In this document: positions 43,976-55,500 of the stretch, in pieces
Layout: every line of letters starts with the position of its first letter
Position numbering within the stretch: position 1 is the stretch's first letter
From: Aphanomyces cochlioides
Taxonomy: Eukaryota; Oomycota; Saprolegniomycetes; Saprolegniales; Verrucalvaceae
Length of the DNA: 64,000 nucleotides
Direction of reading: 5' to 3'
NCBI GenBank assembly: GCA_019828595.1
Contig: JAHQRK010000004.1
Coordinates: forward strand, 2,542,001-2,606,000
Position numbers and translations under genes: made by a program
Notes under the pieces: generated by a model
The model's input: only the letters and a program-made list of their open reading frames with translations
Database searches by the model: none
What the model was told of the DNA's origin: nothing

Positions 43976-44932
43976 CTTCTTTTGCTCTTTTTGGGTCCCA
44001 GACATACATTCCTCTCACACACAATCCCCACTTTTTAAAACACTTGATCCCTCCAACTGCAGCTTCTTTGTCTGACAATACCTCCGTCCTTCCAAGCCTT
44101 CACTCCACGACTATGTGATATGGTCGACTATGTGATATGGTCGACTATGTGATATGGTCGACTATGTGATGGAGTGGTCTACACAATACCGTCGAGGATG
44201 TGATGACGGTCGAAAACATGATACCGTCGAGTCTGGGATATAGTGCGTGTGAGTCCACGAAGTTCACGGTGCAATGGCATACGTCATTTCGTGCAGCGCG
44301 TGAGACGGTCGAGTCTGTGAGACGGTGGAAAAGTGTGAAAACGTATAGTCAGTCTGTGAGGCAGTGACGTATGTGACGAGGTCGGATAAATGGCGGAGTT
44401 TGTGCCACTGTAGAATATGTGATTCAGTGCTGCATGTGAAGAGATGGAATGCGTGATACGTGACTCGGTGGCGCCACGGATAAGTTGGCGTATGCGATAT
44501 CGTGGCGTCTACGATGCGGTAGAGTGTGTGGTGGAGTAGACTTTGTGAGTGGAATATATGTTGTGTATGATGGCGTGATGTCTGTGACGCAGTGGAGTAT
44601 GTGATGCAGTGGACAATGTGATGCGAGGTTGATACGTTGGAGTCCTTGGTGGATATATGTGCCTTCCTAGGCAGGTTGGGAAGCTGTCGAGTTGAACAAC
44701 CGTAGGACTTGGTATAGAACGTGTGTAATGCATGGCGTCGTCATCGAATGGAATGGTTGTGGTGGAAAAGTAAGTTGTGATGTGTGTCGTTTGTCTGTGA
44801 GCATGATTTGGTGCGTGGTATGAGTTGGTGAATACTTTTGTGTCGGAGGTCGGTACTGAGTGTCCCCTGCGTTTTGAGTGTGACAGTGTTCTGGAGTGTG
44901 TTGTATGTATGGAGTGTGTATGTCGTCAGGAA

Positions 44933-45005
44933 GCCCGTCTAGCTCAGTCGGTAGAGCGCAAGGCTCTTAACCTTGTGGTCGTGGGTTCGAGCCCCACGGT
45001 GGGCG
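44933..45005 (+). tRNA. trnK-CUU: tRNA-Lys(CTT)
   Basis: Identical copy. Spacing 995 bp; the second terminator T-run (45018-45021) is T4 instead of T5. Confidence 0.97.
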
Positions 45006-45927
45006 CTTCTTTTGCTCTTTTGGGTCCCAGACATACATTCCTCTCACACACAATCCCCACTTTTTAAAACACTTGATCCCTCCAACTGCAGCTTCTTTGT
45101 CTGACAATACCTCCGTCCTTCCAAGCCTTCACTCCACGACTATGTGATATGGTCGACTATGTGATGGAGTGGTCTACACAATACCGTCGAGGATGTGATG
45201 ACGGTCGAAAACATGATACCGTCGAGTCTGGGATATAGTGCGTGTGAGTCCACGAAGTTCACGGTGCAATGGCATACGTCATTTTGTGCAGCGCGTGAGA
45301 CGGTCGAGTCTGTGAGACGGTGGAAAAGTGTGAAAACGTATAGTCAGTCTGTGAGGCAGTGACGTATGTGACGAGGTCGGATAAATGGCGGAGTTTGTGC
45401 CACTGTAGAATATGTGATTCAGTGCTGCATGTGAAGAGATGGAATGCGTGATACGTGACTCGGTGGCGCCACGGATAAGTTGGCGTATGCGATATCGTGG
45501 CGTCTACGATGCGGTAGAGTGTGTGGTGGAGTAGACTTTGTGAGTGGAATATATGTTGTGTATGATGGCGTGATGTCTGTGACGCAGTGGAGTATGTGAT
45601 GCAGTGGACAATGTGATGCGAGGTTGATACGTTGGAGTCCTTGGTGGATATATGTGCCTTCCTAGGCAGGTTGGGAAGCTGTCGAGTTGAACAACCGTAG
45701 GACTTGGTATAGAACGTGTGTAATGCATGGCGTCGTCATCGAATGGAATGGTTGTGGTGGAAAAGTAAGTTGTGATGTGTGTCGTTTGTCTGTGAGCATG
45801 ATTTGGTGCGTGGTATGAGTTGGTGAATACTTTTGTGTCGGAGGTCGGTACTGAGTGTCCCCTGCGTTTTGAGTGTGACAGTGTTCTGGAGTGTGTTGTA
45901 TGTATGGAGTGTGTATGTCGTCAGGAA

Positions 45928-46000
45928 GCCCGTCTAGCTCAGTCGGTAGAGCGCAAGGCTCTTAACCTTGTGGTCGTGGGTTCGAGCCCCACGGTGGGCG
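45928..46000 (+). tRNA. trnK-CUU: tRNA-Lys(CTT)
   Basis: Identical copy. Spacing 970 bp (9+17-bp deletion allele). Confidence 0.97.
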
Positions 46001-46897
46001 CTTCTTTTGCTCTTTTTGGGTCCCAGACATACATTCCTCTCACACACAATCCCCACTTTTTAAAACACTTGATCCCTCCAACTGCAGCTTCTTTGTCTGA
46101 CAATACCTCCGTCCTTCCAAGCCTTCACTCCACGACTATGTGATATGGTCGACTATGTGATGGAGTGGTCTACACAATACCGTCGAGGATGTGATGACGG
46201 TCGAAAACATGATACCGTCGAGTCTGGGATATAGTGCGTGTGAGTCCACGAAGTTCACGGTGCAATGGCATACGTCATTTTGTGCAGCGCGTGAGACGGT
46301 CGAGTCTGTGAGACGGTGGAAAAGTGTGAAAACGTATAGTCAGTCTGTGAGGCAGTGACGTATGTGACGAGGTCGGATAAATGGCGGAGTTTGTGCCACT
46401 GTAGAATATGTGATTCAGTGCTGCATGTGAAGAGATGGAATGCGTGATACGTGACTCGGTGGCGCCACGGATAAGTTGGCGTATGCGATATCGTGGCGTC
46501 TACGATGCGGTAGAGTGTGTGGTGGAGTAGACTTTGTGAGTGGAATATATGATGGCGTGATGTCTGTGACGCAGTGGACAATGTGATGCGAGGTTGATAC
46601 GTTGGAGTCCTTGGTGGATATATGTGCCTTCCTAGGCAGGTTGGGAAGCTGTCGAGTTGAACAACCGTAGGACTTGGTATAGAACGTGTGTAATGCATGG
46701 CGTCGTCATCGAATGGAATGGTTGTGGTGGAAAAGTAAGTTGTGATGTGTGTCGTTTGTCTGTGAGCATGATTTGGTGCGTGGTATGAGTTGGTGAATAC
46801 TTTTGTGTCGGAGGTCGGTACTGAGTGTCCCCTGCGTTTTGAGTGTGACAGTGTTCTGGAGTGTGTTGTATGTATGGAGTGTGTATGTCGTCAGGAA

Positions 46898-46970
46898 GCC
46901 CGTCTAGCTCAGTCGGTAGAGCGCAAGGCTCTTAACCTTGTGGTCGTGGGTTCGAGCCCCACGGTGGGCG
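46898..46970 (+). tRNA. trnK-CUU: tRNA-Lys(CTT)
   Basis: Identical copy. Spacing 1006 bp: three 17-bp copies, C variant, 9+17-bp deletion allele, and an extra GT near 47521. Confidence 0.97.
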
Positions 46971-47903
46971 CTTCTTTTGCTCTTTTTGGGTCCCAGACAT
47001 ACATTCCTCTCACACACAATCCCCACTTTTTAAAACACTTGATCCCTCCAACTGCAGCTTCTTTGTCTGACAATACCTCCGTCCTTCCAAGCCTTCACTC
47101 CACGACTATGTGATATGGTCGACTATGTGATATGGTCGACTATGTGATATGGTCGACTATGTGATGGAGTGGTCTACACAATACCGTCGAGGATGTGATG
47201 ACGGTCGAAAACATGATACCGTCGAGTCTGGGATATAGTGCGTGTGAGTCCACGAAGTTCACGGTGCAATGGCATACGTCATTTCGTGCAGCGCGTGAGA
47301 CGGTCGAGTCTGTGAGACGGTGGAAAAGTGTGAAAACGTATAGTCAGTCTGTGAGGCAGTGACGTATGTGACGAGGTCGGATAAATGGCGGAGTTTGTGC
47401 CACTGTAGAATATGTGATTCAGTGCTGCATGTGAAGAGATGGAATGCGTGATACGTGACTCGGTGGCGCCACGGATAAGTTGGCGTATGCGATATCGTGG
47501 CGTCTACGATGCGGTAGAGTGTGTGTGGTGGAGTAGACTTTGTGAGTGGAATATATGATGGCGTGATGTCTGTGACGCAGTGGACAATGTGATGCGAGGT
47601 TGATACGTTGGAGTCCTTGGTGGATATATGTGCCTTCCTAGGCAGGTTGGGAAGCTGTCGAGTTGAACAACCGTAGGACTTGGTATAGAACGTGTGTAAT
47701 GCATGGCGTCGTCATCGAATGGAATGGTTGTGGTGGAAAAGTAAGTTGTGATGTGTGTCGTTTGTCTGTGAGCATGATTTGGTGCGTGGTATGAGTTGGT
47801 GAATACTTTTGTGTCGGAGGTCGGTACTGAGTGTCCCCTGCGTTTTGAGTGTGACAGTGTTCTGGAGTGTGTTGTATGTATGGAGTGTGTATGTCGTCAG
47901 GAA

Positions 47904-47976
47904 GCCCGTCTAGCTCAGTCGGTAGAGCGCAAGGCTCTTAACCTTGTGGTCGTGGGTTCGAGCCCCACGGTGGGCG
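47904..47976 (+). tRNA. trnK-CUU: tRNA-Lys(CTT)
   Basis: Identical copy. Spacing 1030 bp (three copies), C variant near 48291. Confidence 0.97.
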
Positions 47977-48933
47977 CTTCTTTTGCTCTTTTTGGGTCCC
48001 AGACATACATTCCTCTCACACACAATCCCCACTTTTTAAAACACTTGATCCCTCCAACTGCAGCTTCTTTGTCTGACAATACCTCCGTCCTTCCAAGCCT
48101 TCACTCCACGACTATGTGATATGGTCGACTATGTGATATGGTCGACTATGTGATATGGTCGACTATGTGATGGAGTGGTCTACACAATACCGTCGAGGAT
48201 GTGATGACGGTCGAAAACATGATACCGTCGAGTCTGGGATATAGTGCGTGTGAGTCCACGAAGTTCACGGTGCAATGGCATACGTCATTTCGTGCAGCGC
48301 GTGAGACGGTCGAGTCTGTGAGACGGTGGAAAAGTGTGAAAACGTATAGTCAGTCTGTGAGGCAGTGACGTATGTGACGAGGTCGGATAAATGGCGGAGT
48401 TTGTGCCACTGTAGAATATGTGATTCAGTGCTGCATGTGAAGAGATGGAATGCGTGATACGTGACTCGGTGGCGCCACGGATAAGTTGGCGTATGCGATA
48501 TCGTGGCGTCTACGATGCGGTAGAGTGTGTGGTGGAGTAGACTTTGTGAGTGGAATATATGTTGTGTATGATGGCGTGATGTCTGTGACGCAGTGGAGTA
48601 TGTGATGCAGTGGACAATGTGATGCGAGGTTGATACGTTGGAGTCCTTGGTGGATATATGTGCCTTCCTAGGCAGGTTGGGAAGCTGTCGAGTTGAACAA
48701 CCGTAGGACTTGGTATAGAACGTGTGTAATGCATGGCGTCGTCATCGAATGGAATGGTTGTGGTGGAAAAGTAAGTTGTGATGTGTGTCGTTTGTCTGTG
48801 AGCATGATTTGGTGCGTGGTATGAGTTGGTGAATACTTTTGTGTCGGAGGTCGGTACTGAGTGTCCCCTGCGTTTTGAGTGTGACAGTGTTCTGGAGTGT
48901 GTTGTATGTATGGAGTGTGTATGTCGTCAGGAA

Positions 48934-49006
48934 GCCCGTCTAGCTCAGTCGGTAGAGCGCAAGGCTCTTAACCTTGTGGTCGTGGGTTCGAGCCCCACGG
49001 TGGGCG
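48934..49006 (+). tRNA. trnK-CUU: tRNA-Lys(CTT)
   Basis: Identical copy. Spacing 1013 bp from three 17-bp copies and the 17-bp deletion, without the 9-bp deletion. Confidence 0.97.
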
Positions 49007-49946
49007 CTTCTTTTGCTCTTTTTGGGTCCCAGACATACATTCCTCTCACACACAATCCCCACTTTTTAAAACACTTGATCCCTCCAACTGCAGCTTCTTT
49101 GTCTGACAATACCTCCGTCCTTCCAAGCCTTCACTCCACGACTATGTGATATGGTCGACTATGTGATATGGTCGACTATGTGATATGGTCGACTATGTGA
49201 TGGAGTGGTCTACACAATACCGTCGAGGATGTGATGACGGTCGAAAACATGATACCGTCGAGTCTGGGATATAGTGCGTGTGAGTCCACGAAGTTCACGG
49301 TGCAATGGCATACGTCATTTTGTGCAGCGCGTGAGACGGTCGAGTCTGTGAGACGGTGGAAAAGTGTGAAAACGTATAGTCAGTCTGTGAGGCAGTGACG
49401 TATGTGACGAGGTCGGATAAATGGCGGAGTTTGTGCCACTGTAGAATATGTGATTCAGTGCTGCATGTGAAGAGATGGAATGCGTGATACGTGACTCGGT
49501 GGCGCCACGGATAAGTTGGCGTATGCGATATCGTGGCGTCTACGATGCGGTAGAGTGTGTGGTGGAGTAGACTTTGTGAGTGGAATATATGTTGTGTATG
49601 ATGGCGTGATGTCTGTGACGCAGTGGACAATGTGATGCGAGGTTGATACGTTGGAGTCCTTGGTGGATATATGTGCCTTCCTAGGCAGGTTGGGAAGCTG
49701 TCGAGTTGAACAACCGTAGGACTTGGTATAGAACGTGTGTAATGCATGGCGTCGTCATCGAATGGAATGGTTGTGGTGGAAAAGTAAGTTGTGATGTGTG
49801 TCGTTTGTCTGTGAGCATGATTTGGTGCGTGGTATGAGTTGGTGAATACTTTTGTGTCGGAGGTCGGTACTGAGTGTCCCCTGCGTTTTGAGTGTGACAG
49901 TGTTCTGGAGTGTGTTGTATGTATGGAGTGTGTATGTCGTCAGGAA

Positions 49947-50019
49947 GCCCGTCTAGCTCAGTCGGTAGAGCGCAAGGCTCTTAACCTTGTGGTCGTGGGT
50001 TCGAGCCCCACGGTGGGCG
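49947..50019 (+). tRNA. trnK-CUU: tRNA-Lys(CTT)
   Basis: Identical copy. The longest unit, 1047 bp to the stub at 50994. Confidence 0.97.
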
Positions 50020-50152
50020 CTTCTTTTGCTCTTTTTGGGTCCCAGACATACATTCCTCTCACACACAATCCCCACTTTTTAAAACACTTGATCCCTCCAA
50101 CTGCAGCTTCTTTGTCTGACAATACCTCCGTCCTTCCAAGCCTTCACTCCAC

Positions 50153-50220
50153 GACTATGTGATATGGTCGACTATGTGATATGGTCGACTATGTGATATG
50201 GTCGACTATGTGATATGGTC
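50153..50220 (+). repeat. 17-bp repeat, four-copy allele
   Basis: Four perfect copies of gactatgtgatatggtc, the highest number in the window; the next 14 bp begin a fifth, degenerate copy. Confidence 0.92.
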
Positions 50221-50993
50221 GACTATGTGATGGAGTGGTCTACACAATACCGTCGAGGATGTGATGACGGTCGAAAACATGATACCGTCGAGTCTGGGAT
50301 ATAGTGCGTGTGAGTCCACGAAGTTCACGGTGCAATGGCATACGTCATTTTGTGCAGCGCGTGAGACGGTCGAGTCTGTGAGACGGTGGAAAAGTGTGAA
50401 AACGTATAGTCAGTCTGTGAGGCAGTGACGTATGTGACGAGGTCGGATAAATGGCGGAGTTTGTGCCACTGTAGAATATGTGATTCAGTGCTGCATGTGA
50501 AGAGATGGAATGCGTGATACGTGACTCGGTGGCGCCACGGATAAGTTGGCGTATGCGATATCGTGGCGTCTACGATGCGGTAGAGTGTGTGGTGGAGTAG
50601 ACTTTGTGAGTGGAATATATGTTGTGTATGATGGCGTGATGTCTGTGACGCAGTGGAGTATGTGATGCAGTGGACAATGTGATGCGAGGTTGATACGTTG
50701 GAGTCCTTGGTGGATATATGTGCCTTCCTAGGCAGGTTGGGAAGCTGTCGAGTTGAACAACCGTAGGACTTGGTATAGAACGTGTGTAATGCATGGCGTC
50801 GTCATCGAATGGAATGGTTGTGGTGGAAAAGTAAGTTGTGATGTGTGTCGTTTGTCTGTGAGCATGATTTGGTGCGTGGTATGAGTTGGTGAATACTTTT
50901 GTGTCGGAGGTCGGTACTGAGTGTCCCCTGCGTTTTGAGTGTGACAGTGTTCTGGAGTGTGTTGTATGTATGGAGTGTGTATGTCGTCAGGAA

Positions 50994-51007
50994 GCCCGTC
51001 TAGCTCA
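50994..51007 (+). repeat. Left target-site duplication: 14-bp tRNA-Lys stub at copy C
   Basis: tRNA nucleotides 1-14 before the 3' end of element C. The duplicate is the start of the tRNA at 59138, with no extra base. Confidence 0.93.
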
Positions 51008-51085
51008 ATGTCAATGGGGAGTCTATTTGTAGTTAATGTAAACTACAAACTAATATTGCCCGAAGGCTCATCCCATTTCCAACTG
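51008..51085 (-). promoter_or_regulatory. 3' UTR of element C
   Basis: A short 78-nt end. Blocks shared with family 2 are at 51012-51021, 51049-51060 and 51065-51082. The same UTR is in copy B at 10937-11014. Confidence 0.6.
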
Positions 51086-52300
51086 CTAGGCTGAATTGGA
51101 AATCAATTTGGCTTTTCGTTTTCTTGATTCGCTTCGACGTTGGGACTTCGATTTCTTCGGTGTTTGTAAGCTAACACGGCGAATATGTCGGATAAAACTG
51201 ACTCTTGGCATCTGACCCAGGGGGTATACATTTTCATTGTCTTGGATCATACATAGACTTCGGTCTATGCAGCGCTTGTATCGCTTGGCGAGGACCCAGC
51301 AATGGGATGTTGAATCAGTGACAGAAACAACCAAGAATTCTCCGTCAGGCTCATCCAATATCGCTCTACAGATATCACGAATTGGATCACCCACCGATTG
51401 CTTGAGCAGTTGACGGGAGAATATGGCGTCGTTGTAGTGGAATCCATGTGTGTATGCCAGCTTGAGAAAATCATGCATCTTGGAAGGGGGAATGCCCGCG
51501 TCTTGAGGAACTCCATGGGCCTCTTTGAAACCCGAAATGACTTCTTCGCTGAGCTCAAAATTGGAGACATTCAAATTGGTAGCAACGATTCGGATTGCAA
51601 CCGCAAGACAAGATTTGTCACTGTTGTTGCCAATTTCTAGCCACAGAGGATCCATCGCTCGAAATTCAGCAAGCGTTGGGGCGAGACCAGTGTTCGTGAG
51701 GAAGTGGGCTCCAGCTTGTCGCCATCGTTGGTACATCGCCACGGCTTCTTGACACCCGCTGAGGTCTTTTTCGTCGAACCAGTCTTTGTTGAGTCCATCC
51801 GGGCGTTGAAACTTCCAGTTGACTTGGTATTGAATAGTTGAAATTCGATTTCGCATTGATGCCACTTCGCGGTGGTCATCGATAAACAACACTTCATCGA
51901 TGTCATCATCGTCGGTTGGAATTCGCAGAGTGCGTGGGCGGTTGGTTGGGGCATCAGCCGTTGTCGCATTCGTTTGTGGCCTGGCTGGAACAGAAACATC
52001 GTCCAATAGATCCATGAGGGATGGTAGCGGAGATCCATTGTCATTGCCCAAGGGGTCAAATTCGCGGGTGCTCGAGTTCAAAATGGACATATCAGGAGTA
52101 AATTGGTGTTCTTCAGTTGTAACTGGACTTGAAGGACGAGTGTCGGATGATTGCGTCATAGGTACAGAAATCTCAACTCCATCCACTCCCTCAAGAGTAA
52201 TCCCTGGAGACATCGAGCTCCCCACACCTCGTGTAGTTATGGGTCTCGACGTCTGCGCGGGGAGTACGCTATCGGCAGTGAAAATCGTTGAAGCTTCCAT
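51086..52300 (-). CDS. ORF3: chromodomain-like plus cysteine-peptidase-like protein (copy C)
   Basis: Second copy of the third frame, intact, 404 aa from the first ATG (52300) or ~458 codons from 52462. It has the same plan as in copy B, with substitutions such as Asn for Asp in the GLxKDWF segment, Val in SCLAVA and Ser in STSHCW. Candidate catalytic Cys, His and Asp/Asn are kept. It follows ORF2 in the same frame: ORF2 ends in TAA (52516-52514), 11 sense codons follow, then TGA, then this frame opens. There is no ATG before residue ~55, so the protein may start there, or be made by readthrough or splicing. Confidence 0.65.
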   Translation of the reverse strand: MEASTIFTADSVLPAQTSRPITTRGVGSSMSPGITLEGVDGVEISVPMTQSSDTRPSSPVTTEEHQFTPDMSILNSSTREFDPLGNDNGSPLPSLMDLLDDVSVPARPQTNATTADAPTNRPRTLRIPTDDDDIDEVLFIDDHREVASMRNRISTIQYQVNWKFQRPDGLNKDWFDEKDLSGCQEAVAMYQRWRQAGAHFLTNTGLAPTLAEFRAMDPLWLEIGNNSDKSCLAVAIRIVATNLNVSNFELSEEVISGFKEAHGVPQDAGIPPSKMHDFLKLAYTHGFHYNDAIFSRQLLKQSVGDPIRDICRAILDEPDGEFLVVSVTDSTSHCWVLAKRYKRCIDRSLCMIQDNENVYPLGQMPRVSFIRHIRRVSLQTPKKSKSQRRSESRKRKAKLISNSA

Positions 52301-52513
52301 TGTTGTTGTCTTGGGTAAAATCAAAAGTGAGTCTTGGAGAATTGTTTTGAGATTCTCACTGAACTTATTCTCAGTTGCGACACTTGAGTCAGGCACGATT
52401 TGATTGGGCAGTGAAATGTTTTGCGCGGATCGTGAGTGATGGTCGCCAGGATTCCCAATCAAAAATTCAGCTGGGATACCAAGTCAAGAATACAGCTGGG
52501 GCTTGTAATCAAA

Positions 52514-55500
52514 TTACTGGTGTTCAACTCGAAAAGACATGGGATATTTTTCGAATAGCTCGTTGTATCCAGCTTGAGAGAAAAGGACTGAGACCGCTTC
52601 GATGATGTTTCGATAGTCGAAGTCGTCAGGCGAGAGCAAACGAATTGTTCGCCTGATGGAAGCTGTCCAACTGACAAATATAATCTCGTTCCATAGTAAA
52701 ATCGGTAGAGGCCTTTTGCCATCGAACTTGGTTGCATTTCTTTGAGTCCATAAGGAGTACGTGATGGAAGCACAAAGGAGGGACCATAATTTGAATAATG
52801 CGTCATGCAGGTGTTTTCCTCGCGTATTGGTCTTGAAGCGACTGATATTCGTGGTGGTTGCCCAATCAAACTTAACACCATAAGCACTCCATGCTCGCTC
52901 TTGGAACATCCAAACTTGATGTACATGATGACATGTATGGAAGGCATGATGAAAAGTCTCAACATCCGAGCAATCTTCATAGACACAACAAATAGCGTCA
53001 GGGTTTTGGATCTGCATATAGGAAAACCTCGAGTTGACGGGTAACATCTTCATGTGCAATCGAAACCATACATCGCCTTGAACAGGTGGAGGTAGATTAC
53101 ACACAGTACGAATGAGACGGATATACTTTGCTATGTCTTTGTCAGTTCTTGTCGTAGTCTTCATAGGATGTATAGCTTCAGTCTGGGGGGCGTGGTAAGC
53201 TAAATGCACCACGTTTTTCTTGGGCCACGACTCGAAAGGTAAATCAGCATCCTTGATTCTGGCTGTAAACGGATGTTGACAAGTCGGGACATTAGGCAGT
53301 GGCGACCCTTGCCGAATGTCAAACGATCGAACAACTTTGTCGAAGATTCGTGTGAGTTGATTGTAAATGTCGGTTGTGCGGGGCAATGTGGCAAAGTCCA
53401 TGACTCCGTCCTGGTTTAGACAAACTTGGGCAGCTGGATTGTTCGACGACATTCGGTTCACGAACATGGTCTCTGTTGGCCAAGCGCCATGTGGGGTCAG
53501 GAAATCCTTCAGGCATCTGAGACCATTTTTGGCCCCGTGGCGGCACCAGAGACGCATGTCTTCATCTTTCACGACATTTGCTAACATCTTAGCAGAGCCG
53601 AAGTGCATTGCGTCGTAGGCTGTGAGCCATACCGGGAGGTTCAGTACCGTGTCGAGATTTGGAGGCACGCCGATTCGCTTACTCATGTCTGTGGCTGACC
53701 AATGTTTCCAAGTATCAAGCCACAGTGGATGGAGCTCGCGAAGCAAAAGCCACTTGGAGCTTGCATTTGGGTAGTATGAAAGAAAATCGAATGGGTGACT
53801 GTCTCGGAATAACTGATGTATTGTGCGGCTAAATTGTCGCTGTACAAGTTTCTTCCACACCAGGATTTCACCAGGAGAATCGGCAGACATAAAGAGCTGT
53901 AAACGAAGAAGGCGTTGTGTTCGCAGCCTCGATGCAATGTGGGGGATTCCCAAGCCTAAAGGCTTGTCGTACTGCCACCTTCTATGGATTGAGGGACGGT
54001 AACTCTCATCGAGCTGGGTCTTGCGGCAAAGTATGAACTTGTTTAACATTTGTTGCCACGTAACGACCATAGCAGGAGGCACAGGTACAACGGCTGTTAC
54101 ATGCCACAACATAGATAGCAACATCGTGGAGGCAATAAGCTTTCGGCCCTGCAATGTCCTTGCTCGTTTACCCCATAGTTGAAAGGACGAGATGAATTTG
54201 TCGTTGAGTTTTTGAAGTTGGGAGTCAGCCGAAAGTCGATGGCCAAAGAGAATACCAAGATATTTCGTACACTGACCAGTTGGTACGATATTGAGCAAAC
54301 CATCTGCTTCGATGTCTTCTTGATCGAGATGGTCGTTGAGAACCAAGGTCATGCACTTGGAACGATTCAGACGGGCCCCTGAAGCCGTGCAAAACTCTTC
54401 CACAATTGCCATTTGCTCCACAGCAGATTGCAGCGAGTTTGATAACAACGTCGAGTCGTCGGCAAAGAATATACTCGTAATAACTGAGTCGTGGGGAGAG
54501 CGATTCCAAGATGTGGGGACGCTCGGAGCATCTCACCAAGAGGTTCTAGGTATAGGACGAACAGTAGGCATGATAAAGGACAGCCTTGTTTGACGCCTCG
54601 GGTAGGTCGGATCTTAGGGCCAAGCTCGCCATTGAAGATGATCTGGACCAAAGGTGAGTCGTACAAAAGAGCTACCCACGCAATGAAACCATCACCAGTG
54701 TTGACTTCTCTCAGCACATCAAGCATAAATTCTCGATCCACCATGTCGTACGCTTTCGAAAAGTCAAGGAATGTTGCATAGTAGTCGTGATCTTCGTTGG
54801 TGCAAAACGTTTGCAAAGTTTGCACAAGCAGGACGTGGTCATGCAGCCGTCGTCCTGGGACAAAGCCAGCTTGACTTGGGTGAATGAGATGAGGAGCTAC
54901 TGTAGCCAGGCGATAAGCGAGGGCACGGGATAGTATCTTCACCTCCACTGACATGAGTGCAATAGGTCGGTAGTTTCCAGGATCGCCTCGATCACCAGCT
55001 TTGAAGAGCAGAGCCACACAACTACGCCTTTGTTGAAGGAGTAGTTTACCGTGGTGGTGAAGTTGGTAGTTGAAGACCCTGACCAGGATTTCGGAGAAAG
55101 CCTCGGGTGCTACTTGGAAGAAGGCCGCTGGCCATCCATCAGGACCAGGAGACTTGTTTGGACTCATTGTCTTGAGAGCACTACACAGCTCGGCTGCTGT
55201 GATAGGTCTGTCTAGCTCCTCGCGTTGCTCATCATTGAGTTTGCGGGAGATAAACCGTATGACAGCCCTCCGCCTCGCCCGGTTTAGCCGAGGTTGTTCG
55301 CCACGAGTGGTAGTCATTATTGCCTTCCAATGGGCAGTGAATCTCTCTTTGATAGTGGTAGGATCAGACACGGGAATGCCATCGACGTTGACCGTCGTGA
55401 TAGGAACCTTGAGTCCTTGTGGCCTTCGAAAGAAGTGGCTCGTACCGCGTTCGTTGATATTTGCATGAAAATCGAATTGCTGATCCGTGCGGTATTGGCG

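Larger units (their letters stand above)
34883..51007 (+). repeat. tRNA-Lys tandem array, block 3
   Basis: Sixteen units between copies D and C, the longest uninterrupted block. Spacings are 996, 996, 998, 996, 1008, 970, 1030, 996, 1030, 1030, 995, 970, 1006, 1030, 1013 and 1047 bp. Length variation is clearly higher here than in blocks 1 and 2, with 3- and 4-copy alleles of the 17-bp repeat and a combined 17+9-bp deletion allele. Confidence 0.97.

Noticed and set aside
51086..52462. ORF3 as a captured host gene unrelated to the element
   Set aside because: It is inside the element boundaries, between ORF2 and the 3' UTR, in both copies that include this region, and in frame with ORF2.
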